Shown here piece after piece: positions 8,916 through 18,597 of a DNA stretch of 64,000 nucleotides. The translations under genes were made by a program, and so were the position numbers. The notes beneath the pieces were generated by a model. That model saw only the letters and a list, made by a program, of their open reading frames with translations. It was not told the origin of the DNA and did not search any database. Position 1 is the stretch's first letter. Each line of letters starts with the position of its first letter. Source of the DNA: Scolanthus callimorphus (Eukaryota > Cnidaria > Anthozoa > Actiniaria > Edwardsiidae); the NCBI GenBank assembly GCA_033964015.1, contig CM066915.1, forward strand, positions 11,803,573 to 11,867,572. The letters run 5' to 3'.

Positions 8916-11623
8916 GCATCATTCCACTCCTTAAGATCACTGATTCAGCAAGAAGTCAAAAATTCTGCATTATGGCAGAATCACTTGACCAGCTTTTGGA
9001 GAAAGGTATGGGGATGTTTTTGTGTTAATCAAAATAATCATATTTTTGTGAGCACAAGTTTCATATTGGTCTCGATGTCTCTGGCTTTTAGTAGCCTGGT
9101 CTCAGTTTAAAGGGGGGAGTGCATTTTCCATAGATGGTGTGGACCATGGCATCACTAAACAGTATTTGTATTTGTTCAATTGGGAACCCTTTTATAAGAT
9201 TACATAAGTGAGTGTCAATGTCAACTTGTCTCCAAAAGTTGTTGTTTTTTAGTACAAAACTGCCTTAAAATATTCACTTTCAGCTCATGGGGGGGGGTTG
9301 TCCCCCTGCACCTTTTGACTTTCATTAAATGAATTCTTGTAATTTTTATAGCAATACAAATCCAGAAAACATCCACGCCCACTCATGTAGAACATTTTTA
9401 GTTCCAGAGAAGTGGGAAGGAGATGATAGCTCACATATTTCCCATATAATCCATGTAAATATTCCTGGGCCAACCCCCTGTGGTAGTGAAAACTAGGGGT
9501 GTGAATGTGCCTTGCTGGATTTCAGTAATCCAGGATATGTATTTTCGTTTCTTTTCATTCTCGTGCAACTGGTAGATCTGTTTGGGGCTAAGGTCTTCAG
9601 AATAGAGGGAACGCAGTTGAAAATGAGAAAACCTTAAGAGGTGCATACATGTATCATGAGAGGTACATAATAATAATAGTAATAATAATAATTGCAATAA
9701 AGTGTGTCCCATTTTAATTTTTGAAAGACAATTTGTTGTTCTGTTTTAACATAGCTTTTCTTTATTGTAGCCAAGAAAAATTTGCCAGAGATAAATTGTC
9801 ATATGTGGTTTTGGCCGAGGACGGGACAGTCATAGAGGATGAGGATGTCCTATCTGCTCTCAAGGAGCAAACTTTGCTGATGGCTTTGGAAGAGAGGGAG
9901 GTATGGAGACTGGAGAAAAGTAGCAGTGAAGTGGAAGAACAAGAACAGAAAGTTGTCCCTGTGAAAGTTGTCCCTGTGAAGGATAGCACAACCAAGACAA
10001 CAACAGACGGTTGTTTGAGACTCAGTATAGAGGGAGGGCAGTTGAAAATGAGAAAACCATCACAAGAGGTACAATGTTATTCCTAATGATGTAATCTATA
10101 TTTGTTATAAGGTGATTGATGGGATTTTCATATGCTACATATAAAATATAAAACTCGCATTGTTGTCACTCCTAGAATTCTACTCTCCAGGTTGGGCCAT
10201 TCTAAATCCTGGACAGGCATGATAAAATTCAAACCCCATAAATCATTCATCTAAATGAGGAAAATATAGCAACACATGTACCAGGATCAATAAACAAGCT
10301 AAGCAACAAACAGGATTTCTGAGCTGGGATTCTAAGCCCTAAAATTCCATGGAGGGATGTTCTAAAAGTTCAATGCATATAAACCATTATTAGTACCTCC
10401 AGATCAACCACTGAAATTACTGTTAGTGAAGGTATTGCTGTTGCTTAGTGTCCATATTTAATATTTGATATAAACAGGAATTGATACTGTCTGCGAGCAA
10501 TGCTGACTCTAGTCCTGGGGGGTTTGAAGCCATGGCAAAGATTTATGGGAGAACTGGCAAGAAGCTTGATCCCTACCGAGAAGCTATAAATTCTGCTGCT
10601 GTGGAAATTGCTAAAAGTCAGCCTGGGGTTGTTCTGGACAGGGGTAAGTACAATTGCTGGATTCCTGTTTCTATTTTAAAACAGACCTCATGATTCCGCG
10701 TCATATAATTTATTGAGATAACTAGCATTTAAATATGCTGGTGTTGACTGCAATACCTGCTCAATAGAGTATTCTTCCAATTGCTTGTGGAAAAACCATC
10801 AGCTTTTTTTAATTTAATATCCTTTCAGTATAACACTGTGCTGTCCCTACCAGTCACTAGCATTTCCCGAGTTTATATTATATTATTTATATTATTTATA
10901 ATTGTCCCTCTGGAGGTGCCCTCAAAGTTGTAGACTGATCTATGTAGAATGTTTTGGAGTATGATGTTTTTTTTTTTACTTTGCTTGTTAGGTCAATTGC
11001 TAGAAAAGGCTAAGGATCAATTGCGAACCGATGGATATACATATTCCAAGGGATTCTCCAGACGAAAAAATTCCAGCACAAGCAAGTCAGTCGAACCAGA
11101 GAAGAAGAGGCAGAAAATAGATGCAGATGAAAGGGCAAGGGAGATTAAAGCCCTGCAAGAGAATCTAGAAACCGTTACAAATCGCCTTCGCTTCAAGCAA
11201 CAGCTACTGGAGAAAGCAAGATCGGGTAACAATTTTAAGCAGTGTGATGACATCAGTGGCGAGATTATTCAAGTCAGAAAAGAGCGTTCCACAATGGAAC
11301 GTCAGCTTGCAGCACTTCAAAAGCGTTAAGCAAAATCAGCATGGTATCACGAAAAAAAAAGCACCAAGAAAAAGTCAAGAACCCCTAAGTGTACATCCAC
11401 AGCAACATTAGAGCGGCACAGCAGCACAGCTAGTACAGCAAGCACAGCCAGCACTCTAATTCTTAGTGGTGATGAGGAGGACAACAACTCTGTAAAAGAG
11501 GTTGAACCAGTCTTGACAAGTCAGGAGAAGTGCAGTAACCCAACTACTAGTATCCTTAATGAGGGTGCCATGTCTGTGGATTTCGACAAAACTGGAAATG
11601 ACAATTCAGGAGAGGATTTTTAA
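8916..11623 (+). CDS. CIDE-N domain protein, spliced, transposon-encoded (5' exon missing)
   Basis: Exons: 8916-9005, about 9771-10068, 10478-10643 and 10992-11329, each with GT-AG borders. A further in-frame stretch runs to TAA 11621-11623 after an in-frame TAA at 11327. The first two exons encode a CIDE-N domain: [20 protein letters not shown], then [19 protein letters not shown] and [16 protein letters not shown] is a ~80-residue protein-interaction domain of DFF40/DFF45 and CIDE proteins. Exon 3 encodes [20 protein letters not shown]. Exon 4 encodes a basic, coiled-coil-like tail ([20 protein letters not shown]). The canonical acceptor at 9770 gives a 1-base frame break (a missing G after CCAAG). 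An alternative acceptor at 9775 restores the frame with loss of two residues. Role unknown; a partner of the DDE protein is an inference. Confidence 0.8.
11330..11623 (+). pseudogene. In-frame continuation of the CIDE-N protein beyond a TAA
   Basis: After the TAA at 11327-11329 the same frame stays open for 97 codons to TAA 11621. It encodes a Lys-rich start ([11 protein letters not shown]), a Ser/Thr/Ala stretch ([16 protein letters not shown]) and an acidic tail ([15 protein letters not shown]). Such composition looks coding and suggests that the TAA at 11327 is a nonsense change or an error. Alternatively this is simply 3' untranslated sequence. Confidence 0.5.
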
Positions 11624-11649
11624 TACTGCCCTCCCATTCGTCTGCCAGA

Positions 11650-13623
11650 TTGGGAGGGCCAGCTATTGAACATTTACCTGTGTACACTCAACAGATGAAA
11701 AAGGCGTTTGCATTGTTTAAAACCGAGGGAGATGTTAGTGTTTCGTTATTTGAAGGGCTTTCCTTGAAGGAGTACGTCGAAGTCCGTTCCTTCCATTGCC
11801 AAACCTCTCACAAGCAACCATGTACCAAATGTTGCGGTTTACTTAAGGTGGCCAGAACAGTTACAGAGAATGGCTTTATGACACTGAAATCGGCCTATGA
11901 AATTGCAAATCCAAGAGTTACCTATAAAGCTAAGCAAGCTAAAAGGTACATAATGCAAATGCCTATCGTGTGTATTGGGGCTGGTAGCCTAAGGCAAGGT
12001 AACTACCGTATTTACATAGTAGAAAAGCAGAACGATGTCAGTTACAAAGTCATACAGTCACTCTTGAACAATTGGGTGGAAAGCAAAGCTGCCAAACCAC
12101 AGTTGCCTTCAAGGGAAAAAGTGAGCAGCCTATTGCACCTTGCAGATTCAGAGGCAGAAAGGAAGCGGCTGCAATATGCCATTGTGAGTGCAGCTGGGCT
12201 ATCCAACGCTAAAGCAAAGTCAAAGTATGGATTCAGTTCTGCTAGCAAAACTGTAGCAGAAGTAGATGAAGTATTACTAGAAATGACAGCGACATGGGAA
12301 TCTATCAACGAGATTGCTCACATCAAAGAATCAGCTTTACTCAAGTCATTGAACATCCTGTCTGACTATTCAGATAGTGACAGCAGTGTTGACGGTAGCG
12401 AGACTGATGATGAATCTGAAGATGAAAGTGATAGTGAAAGTGATGATGGATCTGGTGAAGTTGGTAATGCCGGTGAGGGTGCTAGTGCAGTTGGTAATGC
12501 CAGTGAGGGTGCTAGTGCAGTTGGTAATGCCAGTGAGGGTGCTAGTGCAGTTGGTAATGCCAGTGAGGGTGCTAGTGCGGTTGGTAATGCCAGTGAGGGT
12601 GCTAGTGCAGTTGGTAATGCCAGTGAGGGTGCTAGTGCAGTTGGTAATGCCAGTGAGGGCGCTAGTGCAGTTGGTAATGCCAGTGAGGGCGCTAGTGCGG
12701 TTGTTAATGCCAGTGAGGGTGCTAGTGCAGTTGGTAATGCCGGTGAGGGTGCTAGTGCAGTTGGTAATGCCAGTGAGGGCGCTAGTGCAGTTGGTAATGC
12801 CAGTGAGGGTGCTAGTGCAGTTGGTAATGCCAGTGAGGGTGCTAGTGCGGTTGGTAATGCCAGTGAGGGTGCTAGTGCGGTTGGTAATGCCAGTGAGGGT
12901 GCTAGTGCGGTTGGTAATGCCAGTGAGGGTGCTAGTGCGGTTGGTAATGCAAGTGAGGGTGCTAGTGCGGTTGGTAATGCCAGTGATTGTAGTGAAGACA
13001 GTGGTCATAGAAGACAAGACGGTAGACGTCAATTCCAGTTGAGAGGTGAAACTTTTAAGCATATGAGTGAAACAGGACAGTGTTACATGAACACCCACCA
13101 GCTTCTCGATATCCTCTATGACTGTAAATTAAACTGGCTTAAGTTTGTTTACGAGCTGGAACAAGCACTTCCAAATGCTGGAGAACATGTTTTAGAACAG
13201 CTCCTGTTAGACTTTGCTGGGCAACTTCCTTTTCTGAACCTGAGTCCAAATGATGAACGTAACATAGAACAATCTAGACAAGCATATCTCCTTCAACGTC
13301 GACTTCGAGAAATGGAGCATGATATAGACAATGGCATTATAGTGTCGGAGTCTGATTCCGATTCTCCAGAGGAATTGATTAACGTACGAAATCCTCTCGA
13401 TGAAGTTGGAAAGCAGATGATTGTTAAGAAAAGAGCTGCTCTTAAACGGAAAGCGAAGCGGCAATTTAGGGAGCGCATAGCTGGAGAGCGTTTTTTGAAA
13501 AGGAGGAGGAGCACAAGAGTAGGGACAATTAAGAGAAATTTCCCTGACATTGGAAAAACGATCGAGGAGTATGTTAAGAAGTGTGGTGTCGGGCTGATGC
13601 ATGGCGAAGGACAGGTGTATTGA
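11650..13623 (+). CDS. Repeat-rich protein, probably N-terminal part of the DDE/PHD protein
   Basis: A 657-codon open frame; the first ATG is at 11695, and the frame is open from 11602. The N-terminal 200 residues contain a Cys-rich patch (HCQTSHKQPCTKCCGLLK) and LPSREKVSSLLHLADSEAER. An acidic Ser/Asp tract (residues about 240-265) follows. Then come seventeen 10-residue repeats of GNASEGASAV (about 267-446), then a predicted alpha-helical region and a basic patch (KKRAALKRKAKRQFRER). The frame ends at TGA 13621, but the next frame, overlapping by 43 bases, continues smoothly: adding one G at GTCGGGCTG (13590) would give KKCGVGADAW. I therefore think this and the next entry are one protein. 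Confidence 0.75.
   Translation: MGGPAIEHLPVYTQQMKKAFALFKTEGDVSVSLFEGLSLKEYVEVRSFHCQTSHKQPCTKCCGLLKVARTVTENGFMTLKSAYEIANPRVTYKAKQAKRYIMQMPIVCIGAGSLRQGNYRIYIVEKQNDVSYKVIQSLLNNWVESKAAKPQLPSREKVSSLLHLADSEAERKRLQYAIVSAAGLSNAKAKSKYGFSSASKTVAEVDEVLLEMTATWESINEIAHIKESALLKSLNILSDYSDSDSSVDGSETDDESEDESDSESDDGSGEVGNAGEGASAVGNASEGASAVGNASEGASAVGNASEGASAVGNASEGASAVGNASEGASAVGNASEGASAVGNASEGASAVVNASEGASAVGNAGEGASAVGNASEGASAVGNASEGASAVGNASEGASAVGNASEGASAVGNASEGASAVGNASEGASAVGNASEGASAVGNASDCSEDSGHRRQDGRRQFQLRGETFKHMSETGQCYMNTHQLLDILYDCKLNWLKFVYELEQALPNAGEHVLEQLLLDFAGQLPFLNLSPNDERNIEQSRQAYLLQRRLREMEHDIDNGIIVSESDSDSPEELINVRNPLDEVGKQMIVKKRAALKRKAKRQFRERIAGERFLKRRRSTRVGTIKRNFPDIGKTIEEYVKKCGVGLMHGEGQVY
12451..12987 (+). 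repeat. Seventeen tandem copies of a 30-bp coding repeat
   Basis: The unit is GGTGCTAGTGCAGTTGGTAA plus TGCCAGTGAG, encoding a decapeptide GNASEGASAV. Copies differ mostly at silent sites (GCA/GCG, GGT/GGC), with two Gly-for-Ser changes and one Val-for-Gly. All copies stay in frame. Open frames seen in the other five readings of this stretch are by-products. Confidence 0.95.
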
Positions 13624-15362
13624 CCTTTGACGGACACTCGCACGTAGGAAAAAAGGTAACTTTCAGAAGAATACAGGCACATCTGCAATCGAAGTATGGA
13701 AGAACGTTCAGTTATGGGACAGTTGTAGAACTGTGCGTGGCACGCAACAAGCGCCGGAAGTCTGCAGCGCGGTATAAAGGACTTGCTCAAGTAACAAATA
13801 GGCGTGCAAGAAAGGGCTTTAGTATTAAGTACAATCCGGATGACCATTGGAGCTCTGCATTTTATAGAGGCCTAGACGAGATTCAGTATACGAATGGAGT
13901 AAATATTATGAACGTCGGTCGTGATGACCAAGCGGGATTCCGCCTAGATACAATGTCTACACATAAACAACGTGCTTCATTGTGTGTCGAAGCTCCACTT
14001 ACCACAAGAACTGACTATGTAAATAGGTATCCTTCTGTTCTTCAGACTACATGCTACAACTTCCCAGCCACTGAAACCACTGACGAGATATGCGCCGGAG
14101 TGGTAAAAGCCCAAAAGCTATATAACAAGAACCCAGCACAACATTTCGCTGATATTAATATGCTAGAGAGCAAGCCTGAGCTATACGATGCATTCAAGAA
14201 TCCCCTCACTGGCCAAGACAAAGAGATAGAATGTGTCAGAGTCGATGGCGGAGCAGATGAGGGCCCCTTGCACGAAGAGGTCCAATATTGGTGGACGAAA
14301 CGACATCTGGAGAAAGGTAGCAAGGCGGCACTTGTAACAACAAGAAGTAGTGGGTCAAGCTTCAGAAATAGAGTAGAGCTTCAGAATGGCTGTATAGCCC
14401 TGGGACACTCTAATCTCTTCATCCCATCCACGTTGAATGGTTCTTGTTTAGTGAATGGGGTCGTTAATGAAGAAATTCTGTGCAAGAATCTTGAAACTGC
14501 AATCGACGTTTACAGCACCAGAGTTGACCAGGCCCCTTGTGCGGGAACACCAATCCATTTGTGGAAAGGCGCAAAAGATGATAAGTCCCAGAAAGAACGA
14601 TCAGCAGTGAACAGATACCTAAAAGGAACAAAACAAGAAAAAAAGAAGCTGAAGGATGAGAACCCAGGCATGTTTTGTCAGATAGAGCAAGTGTGGAGCC
14701 TGAGGGAAAGACACATGGTACCTGGCCTACCAAAGAACTATGTATTTTTCTTGGTATGTTGTAACAAAAACGACTGCATCCATCCAATTTGCCAAGCCGG
14801 CAACCACAAGGAAGAATACTGGTACACTGGCGGACCACGTCTATCGTTTTTGCCTACCCCAACACCTGATCCAGCGAGGCCGTATGGGAACGCAACTTGT
14901 ACTGAATGCAAGGGATCTTGTTATGGCCACTACCTAAAGCCTTCTCAACTGTTTCAGCATATCAAAGAGGGGGGCCAGCTGCCGATTCCCAAACCACCGT
15001 CAGATGTATTAGTTGAAACGTTCAATGCCTCTGGAAAAATCCCTTCACAGCAGGTTATCCAAGATGTTGCAAAGAAAGTGCTTCTGTCACCAGATGATGT
15101 TTTAATGTGGATGCGACACCTCAAGGAAATCAAAGACAACCGCAAAAAAGGAGCCAAGAAGGCGGCTGCGACAAGAAGGAGAAAGCGGCAGAAGATAGAT
15201 GACATAGTATGCCGAACGTGCAACTCTGATGAACCGCCAGGCGAAAAGGAAGCCATAGATTGGATTTCGTGTGACGGGTGTGCTAGCTGGCATCACATGC
15301 AATGCGTAAATCTACGTGCGATCCATGGCAAGACTTGGCACTGTCCTACCTGCAAGAAGTAA
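13581..15362 (+). CDS. DDE-type transposase-like protein with C-terminal PHD finger
   Basis: A 593-codon open frame. Three acidic residues fit an RNase H-fold transposase: VGRDDQAGFRLD (Asp 115), VRVDGGADEGP (Asp 222) and SSFRNRVELQNG (Glu 266), giving 43 residues between the second and third. The S..N..E form of the last motif resembles that of many DDE transposases. Further motifs are ALGHSNLFIPSTLNGSC and a Cys-rich stretch (CNKNDCIHPICQ, CTECKGSCYGHY). The end is a C4-H-C3 PHD finger (CRTCN, CDGCASWHHMQC, CPTC; residues about 543-592), which in other proteins reads histone tails. It lies between ~0.5-kb inverted repeats, as a transposase should. Functional assignment is inference; no superfamily recognised. 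Confidence 0.75.
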   Translation: MWCRADAWRRTGVLTFDGHSHVGKKVTFRRIQAHLQSKYGRTFSYGTVVELCVARNKRRKSAARYKGLAQVTNRRARKGFSIKYNPDDHWSSAFYRGLDEIQYTNGVNIMNVGRDDQAGFRLDTMSTHKQRASLCVEAPLTTRTDYVNRYPSVLQTTCYNFPATETTDEICAGVVKAQKLYNKNPAQHFADINMLESKPELYDAFKNPLTGQDKEIECVRVDGGADEGPLHEEVQYWWTKRHLEKGSKAALVTTRSSGSSFRNRVELQNGCIALGHSNLFIPSTLNGSCLVNGVVNEEILCKNLETAIDVYSTRVDQAPCAGTPIHLWKGAKDDKSQKERSAVNRYLKGTKQEKKKLKDENPGMFCQIEQVWSLRERHMVPGLPKNYVFFLVCCNKNDCIHPICQAGNHKEEYWYTGGPRLSFLPTPTPDPARPYGNATCTECKGSCYGHYLKPSQLFQHIKEGGQLPIPKPPSDVLVETFNASGKIPSQQVIQDVAKKVLLSPDDVLMWMRHLKEIKDNRKKGAKKAAATRRRKRQKIDDIVCRTCNSDEPPGEKEAIDWISCDGCASWHHMQCVNLRAIHGKTWHCPTCKK

Positions 15363-15879
15363 TGAGTCCAAAACCCCACCAAGCTACAAGCCTGTAGTAT
15401 ACTATCCATTGTAGGCAGTTCTCTTGCTTATTTGTCGTTTTCACTGTTATTGTGGGCAAACTTTCTGTAAAGGCCCTCTATTATATTAGAAAACATTGTC
15501 AAAGTTGATCTATCTCATGCGACTTCATAGATGAAGGCATGGAACGATATAAATGTGCAGAACAGTGTATACCTAATGTTGCTATCCAGGACAGGAAATC
15601 CAAAGGAGTTGTAAAGACATCGGTAAACAGAGGTCGAGGGTTCAATAAAGGCATTTGTTGTTTAAATGTTGTGCTTCCAAACTATGATTATTAAATAACA
15701 AGCTTCCTGGTTTGTAGACGTAGTAACTGTATTGAACTTCAATCTTGCAAATTTACAAGAACAAATTTAGTTATCAGATTTGACAGCTTTTTGAATCCCC
15801 AGGTAAGGAATTTTCATGCCATTTGAACTCCTTTCCAGTCCCGAGAGTCAGGAATTTGATCAAAAAGTTGAAAAAAAGT
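15363..15879 (+). other. 3' flank of the DDE/PHD gene with AATAAA
   Basis: Non-coding. An AATAAA hexamer at 15644-15649 is a likely polyadenylation signal for the transposon transcript. No other gene seen before the right inverted repeat at 15880. Confidence 0.55.
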
Positions 15880-17417
15880 CAAATGCCCCACCTCAGCCCG
15901 ACCCCCCCCCCCCCCTCTCCGTCTTTACATTGATACATGCATTATAAATATCGAAAGAGTTTTTCGGGTAGTTTGAATTGGAGGCCGCGACAGTCGCCAA
16001 ACTGAACACAATTTCAGCACAAATTTAGCGGTCTTTCGAGAGCAAACAAGCGATATTACTTACCGTAGATCACGTTAATTCCACTGAACTCTCGAAATGA
16101 ACTTCTTGACATGCTATCCAATAAGTAGAATAGGGCTTTAGGTCATCTGGAAGAAATTTGAGTCTTTTTTGAAGCCGTGAAAGAGATCGATGACCTTGAG
16201 TTGCCGCCATTTGACCAAATTCCTAACAGTGTCACGTTGACTGAAGCACATCGCAAGACGGATTTCTCAGTCAAATGTCCGCCAAAAGTAGAAAATATTG
16301 CGTCCCAGAACAATATTTCCTCTTAGTACTGGCTTAAAGGGTTTGTTGTTGGCAAAACAATCCTTATTCCACACAGAAATCAAATGTTACGAACAAGAAT
16401 CGGCAACCTCGTTGTTACAAATTAACAAATTTGCGTTACAGGGGACGCAGTCAGTTACGTCATTTGGGTCCATGTAACGCAATTACAAAGGCACAGTTGT
16501 CACGGCCTGGCCAGCTCGTCGCGGTCCTGACTGCCGATTCTTGTCAAAACATTGGATTTCTACGTAAAATAAGAGTAGTTTTCACAACAACAAGCCATTT
16601 TAGCCAGTACTTAGAGGAAATAGCATTCTAGGCTGCAATATTTTCTTCTCTTAGCGGACATTTGACTGAAAAATCCGTCTTGCGATGTGCTTCGGTCAAC
16701 GTGACATTTGGTCAAGTGGCGGAAACACCAGGTCATCGATCTCTTTCACGGTTTCAAAAAAGACTCAAATTTCTTCCAGATGACCTAAAGGCCTACTCTA
16801 CTTATTGGAGAGCATGTCAAGAAGTTCATTTCGAGAGTTCAGTGGAATTAACGTGATCTACGGTAAGTAACATCGCTTGTTTGCTCTCGAAAGACCGCTA
16901 AATTTGTGCTGATATTGTGTTCAAACTACCCGAGAACCTCTTTCGATATTTATAAATAAAGGGCATTACTCTTCACCGTTATATAATTATTTATCTAGTT
17001 TTCCATGTAACCTTGGCGAAATAGCTCATCGAACTTGGGCCTTGTGAAACAAGGGGAAAAATGTAAAACATTAAAATATCTGTAAAATATTCTTTATTTG
17101 TCTTACGTTAATACAAAACAACTCCAGATGTTCGAAATTATGTCTGCTTTTGGGTTCTGAAATTTGTTTGCCTCCACGGGCTGGAAATTTAGGTATTTTT
17201 AGTCTTTTTGTGGGAACGGTAAAATCACGCTCTAAAACCGGAAGTTGGGCAAATTTTCGATGTTCGTGCAATTTGACCAAAATAAAAATCCGATGGATCT
17301 AAAACTTATATCGTTCGAGGCTGTGACCAAAACCCTTTTGATGAGCCAATTTTGAGAGACTTGAAAAAAAATTATTTTGCAACCTTCAGGTGATCGTTAG
17401 TGCAAACCTCTCTTTTA
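15880..17417 (-). repeat. Right terminal inverted repeat, split by an insertion
   Basis: The inner piece (15880-15942) and outer piece (16954-17417) together match the left repeat 7309-7826 in inverse orientation. The sequence between is the fold-back element at 15943-16953. The left repeat is uninterrupted at the matching point (TTATTTATGCATGTATC), so the insertion came after the transposon arrived. Confidence 0.88.
15943..16953. mobile_element. 1-kb fold-back element inserted in the right TIR
   Basis: It starts TATAAATATCGAAAGAG and ends CTCTTTCGATATTTATA. The arms of roughly 400 bp match in inverse orientation (for example GCAAACAAGCGATATTACTT with its partner near 16868) and enclose a loop of about 130-200 bp centred near 16470. 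The loop is bordered by CAAGAATCGGCA and TGCCGATTCTTG. No coding capacity. The target duplication is not clear in this AT-rich target. Confidence 0.85.
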
Positions 17418-17853
17418 AGGTGGTGAAGGAGGTGAATGTTTAAAAACAGAAAGCTATTCACGTTCCGAAATGGCTAGCCTTGGTAGCGGGCCGTCGCAGC
17501 CTTTTAGATCTTGGTTGGGCGGGGAAATACGTTTGCCTACTGTTTTAAAATCGCGTCAGCCGCACTTGTAGTTTGGCAAAAAGGAAAGATTTGTCAGTAC
17601 CTACTTCTGCACAACACCAAAAAGTACAGGTGCGGATTGGGAGTGTATATTATTTTTTCAATATTGTGCCAAAACTGTGGTAGCAGTCTAGGAGGAGGCC
17701 TGACGTGACGAAATTGACGTGACGCTTGTTAACGTCGAATTACAATTAGCGTGGGAATGCTTTGTTGGGATTGGATGAAAATGATTGTGTCCTGCATTTT
17801 TGTTTTTTGGCGTTCAAGATCGTTTATAGTCGTACCAGTAGTAGCTTTTCACT
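17418..17853. other. 5' flank of the C2H2 transposase-like gene
   Basis: No exon recognised. It contains GACGTGACGAAATTGACGTG at about 17702. It could hold the promoter of the gene that starts at 17854, but no specific element is clear. Confidence 0.4.
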
Positions 17854-18090
17854 ATGAGCGACGCCGAACACATTTGTTCTTGTCTTGAGATAGCTGGAGG
17901 TGAATGCGGCCTGACCCAAAAGACAGCGACAAAAAGGTTAATGTAGTAAGATTAGAGAATTGCGTGCGCGACATAGGATTCCACAAGAAACAGTTTCGCT
18001 TTTGTGGCGTGGAAACAGAAGTCGATTTAATCCTGACCCGTGCAAAGACCTTGTACAACCGAGGCACCTCGACAATCTGTATATCTGTCC
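17854..18090 (+). pseudogene. Exon 1: Cys-rich N-terminal region, frameshifted
   Basis: ATG at 17854 opens MSDAEHICSCLEIAGGECGL and reads TQKTATKRLM before TAG at 17944. One extra A in the A-run at 17930 would carry the frame on into VNVVRLENCVRDIGFHKKQF and VDLILTRAKTLYNRG, which is the frame open to 18095. A second slip near 18070 is likely, because NLYICPLVRA appears in the neighbouring frame. The Cys pattern suggests a zinc-binding module. The exon's 3' end is not certain. Confidence 0.6.
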
Positions 18091-18490
18091 CCTAGTGCGT
18101 GCGCAATAAGCTTAGCTTCAGACCGGTCAATAATACAACGGAGTTTTTCATTCTCTCGCAGGGGAGGCTCTAGTGTCAAACACCATTGACGCGTGCGCGA
18201 GATTTGAGACAGAGCCGTAGAGAAAAACAAGTTTCTGCGCCTCAACGTACAAAATCACAGAAGCCCCTTAAAATGTCCCCAAAGCTTCGGCCGCGATGAG
18301 GCGAGCCTGGGAGCCCTGGGTACGAGAATCATTGTATAGTTTTTTGTGATTGTGCAGGCTGGTACCCTGTTGACTGGTCCCGAAACTGAGCTTGTTCAAC
18401 CCGCATGCACGCACTTTAATTGAATTAAGCATGTACCTGTATATGAAGGCAATAAGAATTTCAGATAATTCAAGCAATGCCATGTTTTAG

Positions 18491-18597
18491 GCGTCTGCCC
18501 GAGCTGCCGAAGGTTACTAGGAGACCTTGGGAAAGCTGACACGGTCCTAAACAAAGAAGACGAGGAGCTCGCTAAATGCTTGCAGGATCTGTCCTTG
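18491..18597 (+). pseudogene. Exon 2: CPSCRRLLGDLGK
   Basis: Acceptor TTTTAG just before 18491 and donor TTG/GTAAGA at 18597 frame a 107-bp open stretch. It encodes GVCPSCRRLLGDLGKADTVL and ends ELAKCLQDLSL in phase 0, matching the phase of exon 3. CPSC extends the Cys-rich N-terminal region. Too short to recognise alone; the call rests on borders, phase and position. Confidence 0.6.

Larger units (their letters stand above)
7309..17417 (+). mobile_element. Large TIR DNA transposon carrying CIDE-N and DDE/PHD proteins
   Basis: The segment 7309-7826 recurs inverted at 17416-16954 and 15942-15880; the gap on the right is a later fold-back insertion. The outermost shared string is AAGAGAGGTTTGCACTAACG. 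Between the inverted repeats lie, on the plus strand only, a spliced CIDE-N gene (8916-11623), a repeat-rich protein frame (11650-13623) and a D-D-E plus PHD frame (13581-15362). All this is what a self-encoding DNA transposon should look like. TTAA occurs at 7306-7309 and 17414-17417, but two extra T on the right leave the target duplication uncertain. The element is about 9.1 kb without the insertion. Superfamily not assigned; Kolobok-like is only a guess from TTAA. Confidence 0.82.

Noticed and set aside
12370..13098. Open frames overlapping the decapeptide repeats on both strands
   Set aside because: The 30-bp repeat unit is a multiple of three and lacks stops in several frames; only the plus frame with Cys-rich and basic flanks looks like protein.
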